DNA of 64,000 nucleotides. It comes from Thermoflexus sp042408815 (GTDB lineage Bacteria; Chloroflexota; Anaerolineae; Thermoflexales; Thermoflexaceae). The stretch spans positions 1 through 64,000 of the forward strand of contig NZ_JBHOQR010000005.1 in the NCBI RefSeq assembly GCF_042408815.1, written 5' to 3'. Positions 25,501 to 33,091 of this stretch are shown piece by piece. Below the pieces are notes generated by a model that saw nothing but the letters and a program-made list of their open reading frames with translations, did not search any database and was not told the origin of the DNA. A program made the translations under genes and the position numbers. Numbering within the stretch: the stretch's first letter is position 1; each line of letters starts with the position of its first letter.

Positions 25501-26556
25501 CAGGTCCCGGTGATCGCTGGAACCGCTTCCCCTTCGGACATCACAGGGGTTCAGGTGGCGCTTCAGCGGACAGCGGATCAGCAATGGTGGACGGGGAATG
25601 GATGGGGCGCGGGGCTGGTCTGGCTAACCGCCACCGGGCGGCTTTCCTGGTCCTGGACGCCCCCATCCGATCTGGCGGATGGAACCTATGGCGTGCTGGC
25701 GCGGGCGGTGCGGGGGACGACGGTGGATCCCACACCGGCGGCGGTCACCTTCACGCTGGATCGAACACCCCCCGGGGTGCCGACGCTGATCACCCCCACG
25801 GTCACCGCCACGTATACGCCGCCCATTCGCTTCGAGTGGGCACCGACCGGATCGGAGCCTCCCGCCGGGTACGTGCTCATCCTCAACAGCGCCCGCTTCA
25901 CCGTGACGGCGACCAGTTTCATGGCCAATCTGGTCCCCGGGGAGTATCAGTGGACGGTTGCCGCCTTCGACGCCGCGGGCAACCTCTCCAGCACACCGCC
26001 GCCCGTGCGGTTCTATGTCAGCCCGGGCGCTCGGGGATCCACACTGTATCTACCTCTGATCCTGCGGGGAGCGGAGACGACGCCGCCTCCACCGCCGGCC
26101 TGTGAGGAACGGCTGCGCAATGGAGGGTTCGAAGCCGATCTAACAGGGACCTGGGAGATCCTGAACCCGGGCGCTCCCATCGCGCGGATTCAGAGCCCGG
26201 TCTATGAAGGGCAGTGGGCCGTCCGCTTGGGCGATCTCCAGGCGACCTCCGCCTCTTACGCCACTCTCTGGCAGCGAGTGACCCTGGATGGCACCCGGGC
26301 CACCCTGACCTTGTGGCGTCTCCCGCAGATCCGGGATAGCGGAGATCGCTTCTACATCGGTTTCCGGAACGCACGCAATGAGTGGGTGCCTCTGCTGGTG
26401 GATCAGGCGAACACCGGGACATGGGGGCAAGTGAGCCTGGACCTGACGCCATATGTGGGGCAGATCATTACGCTGACGATCGGCGTTTACAATGATGGGA
26501 GGGGATTGGGGAGCGCGGCCGTTGTGGATGGGGTGAGCCTGGAGGTTTGTCGTTAA
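22528..26556 (+). CDS. Large multidomain N-acetylmuramoyl-L-alanine amidase
   Basis: The 1342-residue protein starts with a membrane/signal helix (about 12-35). A GerMN-like domain follows (about 60-185; LQALVAGPTAEERAAG). The Amidase_3 fold has all expected metal and catalytic residues: H240 (SAGHG), E263 (LVEDLNNAE), H516 (FSFHTNA) and E593 (LLEAAFHDN). A golvesin/xanthan-lyase-like domain of about 130 residues (YAVYVWYTSGSNRSTDAQF) is inserted between E263 and H516. Then come a fibronectin III domain (about 645-735), a glutamine-amidotransferase-like domain, two Ig-like domains, a YLPLILRG motif (about 1175) and a C-terminal carbohydrate-binding-like domain (LRNGGFEADLTGTW). It probably trims peptidoglycan at the surface. 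A TTG start 84 bases upstream is less likely. Confidence 0.85.
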   Translation: MGISWGRSRAATGFSRRRWRTLLALALGIGLLALLGLAWRGMAAVARPQPESSSICFYIDPLDSRVRCAPRFFSQAATTITDRVSLRLQALVAGPTAEERAAGWWSPLPSGARLASFQWSGHGLTLYLELPASYLERTGGTEPMLNPWTIDQAAYLFLRHLEPFGVQNVQLMARNPQDGRFYALSWFLREPPPVNKPTELARARGEPLAPMSAAGQPPAYSRPQAQGFLSGKAVYLSAGHGWYWYAPGSRWLTQRGNTNGLVEDLNNAETVNQFLIQYLFNAGADVWPVRERDMNPWEGIADNDNPQVYQEQGSWSPGTLPGYNGGTYRTTLTALGAVTAQAVWTLMPPRDGIYAVYVWYTSGSNRSTDAQFLIEHAGGRSEVRINQQGHGYTWRYLGSFPFRGGQPARVILTNRTDRPENLNRVVVADAVRIGGGMGTVTGDGPPPSPGPSGRPRWEEAARYWAKYQGAPSSVYDPFQCSTYSACGDLIDDVTARPRYAEWEREPFDDPVYFSFHTNAYNGTLRGTESYVYDNSDPNYRRTPGSLELQDAIHTQVIQDIRAGWDPNWIDRGKKQANLGELRLLSTMPGVLLEAAFHDNPQDAAALKDPRFAMLVARAIYKGIVRYYAQRDGRSPVFLPEPPQAPVARQTGPGQVTLSWQPSPSDGGVLLGHPATAYKVYTSTDGFAWGDGILVNGTSYMLSGLPEGTTLFFRVTGLNAGGESFPTPVVGVRVGPWGAPRLLLVDGFDRLDGAMRPTEDLGGSLGIVTRMPIARMNAFDALAHVGRALAMPFDGATDEAVSGGSIGLEGYPIVLWLLGEEGFSEPTLDDGARARLRSFLANGGRLILSGSNVGQDLHQRDPGFLTDALRTGFVADDAGTRTVRPVSGGLLDGIGDLTLDDGTMGSHRVTTPDVLAPGRDAQALMQYPDGQAAATFYGAPCPQVAVFGFPLESAWPIAARAALLSRLLDAMIQCGAPPETTITTPAPNALLNQVPVIAGTASPSDITGVQVALQRTADQQWWTGNGWGAGLVWLTATGRLSWSWTPPSDLADGTYGVLARAVRGTTVDPTPAAVTFTLDRTPPGVPTLITPTVTATYTPPIRFEWAPTGSEPPAGYVLILNSARFTVTATSFMANLVPGEYQWTVAAFDAAGNLSSTPPPVRFYVSPGARGSTLYLPLILRGAETTPPPPPACEERLRNGGFEADLTGTWEILNPGAPIARIQSPVYEGQWAVRLGDLQATSASYATLWQRVTLDGTRATLTLWRLPQIRDSGDRFYIGFRNARNEWVPLLVDQANTGTWGQVSLDLTPYVGQIITLTIGVYNDGRGLGSAAVVDGVSLEVCR

Positions 26557-26577
26557 AAGAAAAGGGTGGGATGCTCG

Positions 26578-27591
26578 ATGCGAGCACAAACGATGTGGTT
26601 GTTGATCCTTCTGAGCGCACTGGGGATCGCCATGCTGGTCACGCCGGTGGCCCGGGCGGTCGCCTTCCGGATCGGGATGGTGGACCATCCCGCCCCGCGC
26701 AAGCTTCACACCCGGCCGATCCCCTTGCTGGGTGGCCTCGCGCTCTACCTCGCGGTCCTGATCGCCTTGTTGGTGCTGGAGGATCGTTATAACCTTCCTC
26801 AGCTGGCGGGGATCCTGATTGGGGCCACAGCGGTTTCCTTTCTGGGGATCTGGGATGACCGGTGGGGGCTTCGGCCTCTGATCAAGCTCAGCGGGCAGAT
26901 CCTCGTCGCCGGGGTTGTGATGGCCACCGGCGTCATGGTTTCCCTCTTCCCGTGGCCGATTCTAAACCTCCTGATCACTTTGCTCTGGCTGGTGGGGATT
27001 ACGAACGCCTTTAACCTGATTGACAACATGGATGGCCTCTCGGGTGGGATCGGCGCGGTTTCCGCAGCCTTCTTCCTGCTTCTGGCGGCCCTGAACGGCC
27101 AGTATCTGGTGGGTGCCCTTTCGGCCGCTGTGCTGGGCGCCTGCATTGGCTTCCTGCGCTACAACTTCAACCCGGCTTCGATTTTCATGGGGGACGCTGG
27201 CAGCCTCTTTCTGGGTTTCCTGATGGCCGTGCTGGGGATTAAACTGCGCTTCCCCAATCATGCCGCCTTTGTCACCTGGATGGTTCCGGTGCTAGTGCTG
27301 GGGATCCCCATCTTCGACACCGCCCTGGTGATCGTCTCGCGGTTGCGCCGGGGCCTGAACCCGCTCACCACCCCGGGGAAAGATCATCTCTCCCATCGGC
27401 TGGTGCGGGCTGGGATGACCCATCGGGAGGCGGTGCTCCTCCTCTATCTAGCCCAGGCCGCGCTGGGGGCCCTGGCGCTGTTTGTGTCGATGGCCGGGAT
27501 GCTGGAAAGCTATCTGATCGGGGCCTTCGTGGGGGGGCTGGCGCTCTGGGCCCTCTGGCGTCTGGAACGACCACCCTTCTGGGGGAGGTAG
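26578..27591 (+). CDS. MraY/WecA-type polyprenyl-phosphate sugar-phosphate transferase
   Basis: These membrane enzymes move a sugar-phosphate from a UDP-sugar to undecaprenyl phosphate, the first step of wall-polymer or glycan synthesis. The 337-residue product has about ten membrane helices and the family motifs: VDHPAPRKLHTRPIPLLGG, GIWDDRWGLRP, NAFNLIDNMDGLSGG and FMGDAGSLFLGF, then PIFDTALVIVSRLRRG and a histidine-rich loop (KDHLSHRLVRAG). These fit the WecA/TagO branch better than MraY. GTG 26566 is an alternative start. It lies 21 bases after the amidase gene. Confidence 0.88.
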   Translation: MRAQTMWLLILLSALGIAMLVTPVARAVAFRIGMVDHPAPRKLHTRPIPLLGGLALYLAVLIALLVLEDRYNLPQLAGILIGATAVSFLGIWDDRWGLRPLIKLSGQILVAGVVMATGVMVSLFPWPILNLLITLLWLVGITNAFNLIDNMDGLSGGIGAVSAAFFLLLAALNGQYLVGALSAAVLGACIGFLRYNFNPASIFMGDAGSLFLGFLMAVLGIKLRFPNHAAFVTWMVPVLVLGIPIFDTALVIVSRLRRGLNPLTTPGKDHLSHRLVRAGMTHREAVLLLYLAQAALGALALFVSMAGMLESYLIGAFVGGLALWALWRLERPPFWGR

Positions 27592-27675
27592 CCCGGCAAC
27601 CTATCCGGGGCTCCGCCCACGGACATCTTACCCATCCGATTCCAACGACGCTCCATCGAAATCGGCGAGAAGAGC

Positions 27676-28107
27676 ATGGGGAAGAAATGGCTTATGGGGA
27701 TGGCGGGAGCCTTACTCGCGCTGGGGTTGTGCATCGGGCTGGCCCAATTTCGGCCTGCGGCCCGTCCCCATCTATCCCTTCCCGCCGTAACGGCGCGGGT
27801 GATTCTGATCACCCGCCTTCCAACGCCGAGCCCTCCCCCCTCGTTTTTACCCTCACCTTCACCCTCCCCCACCCGGGCACCGCGGGCCCAGCGAATGGTG
27901 ATTACAGGAACGGGAGGCATCGGCCTGCGGCTGCGAAAAGGGCCGGGGCTTCTCTACCCTGTCGTCACGATTCTGGAGGAAGGGACATTCCTCCGGGCAT
28001 TCCCGGACTCTGTCGAGGCGGATGGCCTGCGCTGGCGTTGGGTCCAGACGGAGGATGGGGCTTTCGAGGGCTGGGTAGCGGAATCCTATCTGGCCCCCGC
28101 GGAATAG
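27676..28107 (+). CDS. Secreted or anchored SH3-domain protein
   Basis: The 143-residue protein has an N-terminal hydrophobic segment (MAGALLALGLCIGLAQF), a Ser/Pro-rich spacer (about 48-68) and a C-terminal SH3 domain (LRLRKGPGLLYPVVTILEEG, then WVQTEDGAFEGWVAESYLAP). It has the same layout as the SH3 proteins at 10.6 kb and 21.5 kb but little similarity outside the domain. It may bind wall peptides. A terminator follows. Confidence 0.8.
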   Translation: MGKKWLMGMAGALLALGLCIGLAQFRPAARPHLSLPAVTARVILITRLPTPSPPPSFLPSPSPSPTRAPRAQRMVITGTGGIGLRLRKGPGLLYPVVTILEEGTFLRAFPDSVEADGLRWRWVQTEDGAFEGWVAESYLAPAE

Positions 28108-28161
28108 TGCCTCATGCGGCGGCGAGCCAACCGCTCGCGAGGTGGGGGCTGCTATAGGCCG

Positions 28162-28194
28162 CCCTCCTCCTGCGAACACTGGGGAGGAGGGTTT
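28162..28194. terminator. Bidirectional terminator between convergent genes
   Basis: CCCTCCTCC (28162-28170) pairs with GGAGGAGGG (28183-28191) and is followed by TTTA. It separates the SH3 gene (+) from hpf (-). The last bases overlap the hpf stop region. Confidence 0.65.
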
Positions 28195-28732
28195 ATCCCA
28201 GCTCCGGCTGGATCAGCCCGTAGTTGCCATCCCGCCGTCGGTAGACCAGGTTGATGCTGGCCGTTTCTGGATTGTAGAAAATAAAGAAATCGTGGCCCAG
28301 GAGCTCCATCTGCTCGATGGCCTCCTCCGGTGTCATGGCCGTGATCTCGAACCGCTTGATCTTCACAATACGTCCCGCAGGGCTGCTGGTTTCCCCGAGG
28401 GAAGCGGACTCCAGCGACTCCGCGCGGATCCGTCCTTCCCGACGCCCTTTGAAGCGCTCAATCCGCCGCTCCATTTTATCCACCACGAGGTCGATCGCCG
28501 CCAACAGGTCAGCGTGACGTTCCTCGGCGCGCAGGAGGATACCCGGGGTCATCCGCAGTGTAAGCTGAGCGATCTGACGCTGATCCCGGCTTCGGGTGTT
28601 CTCCTGGGCCAGCTCCAGCTCGGCCTGAGAGATGGTGGGCAGAAATCGCTCCAGGCGCGCGATTCGCTTCCGAGCATATGTTTCAATCTGATCGGTGATC
28701 TCGAGGTTCCGCCCCCGAATAATGAGCTCCAT
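28193..28732 (-). CDS. hpf: Ribosome hibernation promoting factor, long form
   Basis: Long HPF binds the 30S subunit and joins two ribosomes into inactive 100S dimers in slow growth. The 179-residue product has the N-terminal ribosome-binding domain (about 1-100: MELIIRGRNLEITDQIETYA, then LLAAIDLVVDKMERRIERFK) and the C-terminal dimerisation domain (IVKIKRFEITAMTPEEAIEQ, MELLGHDFFIFYNPETASIN, VVYRRRDGNYGLI-type end). An AGGAAGGCT site precedes ATG 28732. comF lies 132 bases upstream on the same strand. Confidence 0.94.
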   Translation of the reverse strand: MELIIRGRNLEITDQIETYARKRIARLERFLPTISQAELELAQENTRSRDQRQIAQLTLRMTPGILLRAEERHADLLAAIDLVVDKMERRIERFKGRREGRIRAESLESASLGETSSPAGRIVKIKRFEITAMTPEEAIEQMELLGHDFFIFYNPETASINLVYRRRDGNYGLIQPELG

Positions 28733-28864
28733 AGCCTTCCTCCGACGTAGATGGAACTGGAGGGCTATCGCTGACCTTCTCCGAGTGGACCCGGGCCGGC
28801 CTGAGCTCCCAACCGGGCCTTTATTTTATTCATGAGGCCTGCGGGAAAAGCGCGACCGCTCGGC

Positions 28865-29596
28865 CTAACAATCCTCCTGTTGAAGGATCACGCGGGCCAG
28901 AGTGAACCCCCAGACCGATCGCGCCCCTGCCTGATAGAGGGCTGCCGCGCAGGCCTCCAGCGTCGCCCCGCTGGTGCACACATCGTCCACCACGACGATC
29001 CGCTTCCCCGATACCCAGCGGGGATCCGCCATGAAAGCCCCGCGCACATTCTCCCGACGGGCGTTCTGATCCAGCCCAACCTGAGAGGGAGTAGACCGGA
29101 TCCGATGCAACGCTTGGAGGCAGAACGGAACCGCCACGCCCTCCGCCAGAGCCCGGGCCAGCATGGCGGCCTGATTGTATCCCCGCTGACGCTGGCGCGC
29201 CCTGGAGGCGGGGACCGGAACCAGCAAGTCAGCCTCCATCGCGAAGCGGGCCCATCCTTCCACCATCCCCACTCCCAGAGCCTGGGCGAGACGATACCGC
29301 CCATGGAATTTTAGCCGATGCAGTGCCCGCCGGATGGGGCCCGAATAAAGGTAACAGGAGCGGACGCCATCCAGCTGCAGGGGCGCCTTTTTACAACGGG
29401 GGCAGTGGGCTCCCCTGGACCATGGGAGGCCACATCGGAAACAGACGGGGGGTGCCAGCGGGCTCATCGCGGCCCCACAGGTTGGGCACCAGGGCCAGCC
29501 AGGACGCCCACATCCGGCACAACGAGGGGGAAACAGGAGGTCGAGCGCCTCCTCCCTCAGGCGAGCAATCCACCAGGAGAAGCGAAACGAGGACAA
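28865..29596 (-). CDS. comF: ComF family phosphoribosyltransferase-like protein
   Basis: The 243-residue protein has an N-terminal zinc-binding part with several Cys pairs (CAGC, CPTC, CFRC, CPRC between about 26 and 70) and a C-terminal phosphoribosyltransferase fold with the PRPP loop (VVVDDVCTSGATLEACAAAL). ComF proteins support DNA uptake or repair in several bacteria; the exact reaction is unclear. It probably starts at TTG 29596, whose ribosome binding site (GGGGA) is weak. It is 25 bases downstream of tadC on the same strand. Confidence 0.87.
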   Translation of the reverse strand: MSSFRFSWWIARLREEALDLLFPPRCAGCGRPGWPWCPTCGAAMSPLAPPVCFRCGLPWSRGAHCPRCKKAPLQLDGVRSCYLYSGPIRRALHRLKFHGRYRLAQALGVGMVEGWARFAMEADLLVPVPASRARQRQRGYNQAAMLARALAEGVAVPFCLQALHRIRSTPSQVGLDQNARRENVRGAFMADPRWVSGKRIVVVDDVCTSGATLEACAAALYQAGARSVWGFTLARVILQQEDC

Positions 29597-29621
29597 GGGA
29601 TCCCCGACCGTTCTGAGAAAT

Positions 29622-30557
29622 TCAACGCAGGAATCCGCCGCTGAACTGTTTGATCACGATCAACACGGCCGGCCCCAGAAGGACGACAAACATGGCCGGG
29701 AAGATCAGGAAGACCAGCGGGAAGAGCATCTTGATCGGGGCTTGTCGGGCCAATTCCTCCGCCCGCTGCCGGCGGCGCAGGCGCATCTGATCTGCCTGGA
29801 TGTGAAGCACCTTGGCGATGCTGACTCCCAGCTGCTCTGCCTGAATGATCGCGGCCACAAACGTGGTCATCTCCGGTAGATCCACGCGGGCCGCCATATC
29901 CCGCAGCGCGTCCTTCCGGGAGCGCCCGAGGGCGATTTCCTGGAGCACCCGGGCGAAGGCTTTCCCCAGCTCGTTGTTCCATCGCTCCGCCACCCGCTGC
30001 ATGGCCGCATCGAACCCCAGCCCGGCCTCTACGCAGATCACCAGCAGGTCCAGGGCGTCCGGGAGTGTTTTCAGGATCTCCTTCTTACGCCGGGCGATCT
30101 GTTGATTGAGCCAGAGCATCGGGTAATAGAAGCCCAGTCCGCCGATAGCCAGGCTCAGGGCCCATCGTTGGAGGGCCGGAGCGCGCAGCAGCAGCACATA
30201 GATCAGGCCGAAAAGGAAGAAGCCGGCCATGATCCGCAGCCCAAAGAACTCCGCCGCCCCCAGACGGACCGGGTTGCCTGCCAGCTCCAGCCGGCGCCGC
30301 GTGTCCTCAATGATCGATTGAGGCGTGAAGCGGCTGATGAATTCCGCGATCTGACGGAGAATAGGGACAATCACCCTTTGGGTGAAGGGAATCGAAAGCT
30401 CGACCTCCTCCAGTGTCACTGGCACATCCCGGGCAGCGAACTCCGCCAGACGGGCCTGGAGCACCTCTTCCTCACGGGGAGCGCCCAAGCCAATCACCAG
30501 GGCCACGGCGATCACCCCTACAGCCAGAATCCCCAGGACCAGAACCAGACTCAACAT
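29622..30557 (-). CDS. tadC: Tad inner-membrane platform protein TadC
   Basis: The 311-residue protein is a type II secretion F family member of the TadC kind. It has an N-terminal helix, a central cytoplasmic GspF domain (KTLPDALDLLVICVEAGLGF, then MTTFVAAIIQAEQLG) and two C-terminal helices (FPLVFLIFPAMFVVLLGPAV). With TadB it forms the membrane base moved by the ATPase CpaF. TTG 30581 would overlap tadB; ATG 30557, just after the tadB stop, is preferred. It ends the motor operon, with comF and hpf next. Confidence 0.9.
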   Translation of the reverse strand: MLSLVLVLGILAVGVIAVALVIGLGAPREEEVLQARLAEFAARDVPVTLEEVELSIPFTQRVIVPILRQIAEFISRFTPQSIIEDTRRRLELAGNPVRLGAAEFFGLRIMAGFFLFGLIYVLLLRAPALQRWALSLAIGGLGFYYPMLWLNQQIARRKKEILKTLPDALDLLVICVEAGLGFDAAMQRVAERWNNELGKAFARVLQEIALGRSRKDALRDMAARVDLPEMTTFVAAIIQAEQLGVSIAKVLHIQADQMRLRRRQRAEELARQAPIKMLFPLVFLIFPAMFVVLLGPAVLIVIKQFSGGFLR

Positions 30558-30561
30558 CTCC

Positions 30562-31533
30562 TTATACCTCGATCTGGACAATCCGTCGGATTACGAAGTA
30601 GCCGATCAGCATCATCACCGCTGTGCAGGCGACCATGAAGTAGCCTAGGATTCCACTGTTGAAGAAATTCAGCATATAGTTTCGGTTGATCCCAAACAGG
30701 ACAAGGCCCAGCAAAATCGGGAGGACCATCAACACATACCCGCTGAGGGTTTGCTGGGCCGTCAAGGCTCGGATTTCCCCCTTGATCCGCACCCGCTCCC
30801 GAATGGTGAAACTGATGGTATCCAGGATCTCCGCCAGATTTCCTCCTATCTCGCGATGGATTAAGATCGCTGTGACCAGCATCTCCAGGTCATCGCTGTG
30901 CACTCGACGCAGCATGTTCTGGAGCGCCTGGTCGAGGGAGAGACCCAGCTGTTGCTCTTTCACCACCCGATCGAACTCAGTGGAGATCGGCGGAGGAAGC
31001 TCGCGGGCGACGGCCTCCATGGCCTGAAGAATGCTGTAGCCGGCGCGCAACCCATTGACCATCAGATTGATGGCATCGCCGAGCTGGGCATTGAAGGCCT
31101 GGAGCCGTCGTCGCTGCCGCCATGCGACATAGAAGCGCGGCGCAAAGAAGCCCGCGATCAGACCCAGCATGGCCAGAGGAAGGAACCGGAAGAACAGCTG
31201 GGCCAAGAGGAGCCCTATCATCGCCGTCAGGATCTGGATGACCAGGAACTCTCCCGGTGTGACCTTCAGATCGGCCCGGGCCAGCTGAAGCCGCAGATCC
31301 TCCGCGAACCCCCGCCCGGCAATGGCCCGATTCAAGCTTTCGCTGAACGGCATCGTCCGGCGAGGAGGGGTTGGGCGAGACGGCCCCTCACCCCGACGCC
31401 CTGGACGAGGAGCGGCATATCGCTCCAGCCGCTCCACGACAACTTCCTCCTCTTCCCCGCCAAAGATATAGAGAAGCAAAAGGATGAGGATCAGAATCCC
31501 TCCTCCGACCAGCACATACGTTTGCCAGGCCAT
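30562..31533 (-). CDS. tadB: Tad inner-membrane platform protein TadB
   Basis: The 323-residue protein has an N-terminal helix (VLVGGGILILILLLLYIFGG), a charged linker, paired helices (about 95-140) and the GspF domain (FNAQLGDAINLMVNGLRAGY, then DDLEMLVTAILIHREIGGNL). Two C-terminal helices end it. It is the partner of TadC. ATG 31533 with GGGG ahead is chosen; ATG 31548 is possible. The 4-base gap to tadC suggests coupled translation. Confidence 0.91.
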   Translation of the reverse strand: MAWQTYVLVGGGILILILLLLYIFGGEEEEVVVERLERYAAPRPGRRGEGPSRPTPPRRTMPFSESLNRAIAGRGFAEDLRLQLARADLKVTPGEFLVIQILTAMIGLLLAQLFFRFLPLAMLGLIAGFFAPRFYVAWRQRRRLQAFNAQLGDAINLMVNGLRAGYSILQAMEAVARELPPPISTEFDRVVKEQQLGLSLDQALQNMLRRVHSDDLEMLVTAILIHREIGGNLAEILDTISFTIRERVRIKGEIRALTAQQTLSGYVLMVLPILLGLVLFGINRNYMLNFFNSGILGYFMVACTAVMMLIGYFVIRRIVQIEV

Positions 31534-31639
31534 AGCTTCCCCCTGCATCTTTACATTTCCCACGGCCCGGAGGGATCGGGGAAGGGGAGAAGAGCCATCC
31601 CCTTCTGGAATCCGGGCCAGCCGGCACAAGAACCGGTCG

Positions 31640-33040
31640 CTACCTTCGCCCGGCGCCGAAAATCGAGGGCGGCAGCCGGATGCCGGCTGCCTCTAAGCGG
31701 TCCATAAAGCGGGGGCGGATCCCAGTTGGGAGCAGGCGGCCAACGATCTTTCCACCTTCCATCCCGTATTGCTCGAACTTGAACAGCTCCGTGGTGGTGA
31801 TCACCTCTCCTTCCAGCCCCTGGATCTCTGTGACCGAGATGATCTTACGGGAACCATCCCGCATGCGCGCCGTCTGGACGATCAGGTCGATCGCCATCGC
31901 GATCTGCTCCCGGATCGCCCGGTGGGGCAGATCCGTCCCCGCCATCAACACCATGTTCTCCAGACGGGCCAGGGCATCGCGGGGGCTGTTGGCGTGGATG
32001 GTGGTCATGGAGCCCTCATGGCCAGTGTTCATCGCCTGGAGCATATCAAAGGCCTCGCCGCCACGGCACTCGCCGACGATGATCCGATCCGGACGCATCC
32101 GCAGGGCGTTGATCACCAGATCCCGCATGGTGATCTCGCCCTTCCCCTCAATATTGGGCGGGCGGGTTTCCAAAGTCACCACATGCTCCTGGCGCAGCTG
32201 CAGCTCCGCTGCGTTCTCAATCGTGATGATCCGCTCCCCCTCCGGGATAAATCCGGAGAGGATGTTCAGCAATGTCGTCTTCCCGGAGCCGGTCCCGCCG
32301 GACACCACGATGTTGATCTTCGCCTGAACGCAGGCCTTGAGGAACTCCATCACCTCGGGCGTGGCCGAGCCCAGGCGGATCAGGTCGTCCACCGTAAGCG
32401 GCGTACGGTAGAACTTTCGGATGGTCACCACCGGGCCGATGAGGGAGATGGGCGGGATCACAATATTCACACGGGATCCGTCCGGCAACCGGGCATCCAC
32501 GTAAGGCATGCTCTCATCCACCCGACGCCCCAGGGGGGCGACGATGCGCTCGATGATGCGCATTAAGTGCTCCTCATCCTCGAAGACCACATTCGTCCGC
32601 TCAATCTTCCCGTTGCGCTCGATGTAGACCTTCTTGGGGCCGTTCACCATGATCTCGGTGATGGAGTCATCTTTCAGCAGGGGCTCCAGGGGGCCGAAGC
32701 CCAGGATCTCAGCGACGATCTGCTCAAAGAGCCGCTGTCGCTCCAGGCGACTGAGGACGATGTGATCCTCCATCAGAACAGCATCGAACTTCTCCTCGAT
32801 CATCGCCCGCAACTCGTCTGTGCGGGAGAAATCGAGAGTAGGCTCCAGTTCCGAGAGAAGCTTCGCCTGGATACGGCTCTTGAGGTCCACATATGCGTCC
32901 CGCATCCCCCCCGTCGTAGGGAGCGGACGACGGGGAGGGGCAGATGAGGGCTCAGGAGTCGGGACGGCGCGCGCCGGCTCAGGGTTCGGGGGAGTCGAGG
33001 GAGAGGGCTGGGCGCCCTGAATTCGCTTTAAGAGAGACAT
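31640..33040 (-). CDS. cpaF: Tad pilus secretion ATPase CpaF/TadA
   Basis: This hexameric ATPase powers pilus assembly. The 466-residue product has a Pro/Ser-rich N-terminus (10-45), the N-terminal domain (FGPLEPLLKDDSITEIMVNG, 114-134), Walker A GGTGSGKT (248-255), the Asp/His boxes (IVGECRGGEAFDMLQAMNTG and GSMTTIHANSPRDAL) and the family C-terminus. Two Pro/Arg-rich linkers are not conserved. GGAGGTGGAGCG lies before ATG 33040. It follows cpaE by 51 bases. Confidence 0.96.
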   Translation of the reverse strand: MSLLKRIQGAQPSPSTPPNPEPARAVPTPEPSSAPPRRPLPTTGGMRDAYVDLKSRIQAKLLSELEPTLDFSRTDELRAMIEEKFDAVLMEDHIVLSRLERQRLFEQIVAEILGFGPLEPLLKDDSITEIMVNGPKKVYIERNGKIERTNVVFEDEEHLMRIIERIVAPLGRRVDESMPYVDARLPDGSRVNIVIPPISLIGPVVTIRKFYRTPLTVDDLIRLGSATPEVMEFLKACVQAKINIVVSGGTGSGKTTLLNILSGFIPEGERIITIENAAELQLRQEHVVTLETRPPNIEGKGEITMRDLVINALRMRPDRIIVGECRGGEAFDMLQAMNTGHEGSMTTIHANSPRDALARLENMVLMAGTDLPHRAIREQIAMAIDLIVQTARMRDGSRKIISVTEIQGLEGEVITTTELFKFEQYGMEGGKIVGRLLPTGIRPRFMDRLEAAGIRLPPSIFGAGRR

Positions 33041-33091
33041 CGCTCCACCTCCTTAACGTTTCCTCCATGGTGGGAGAGCCCCTGCCCACTT

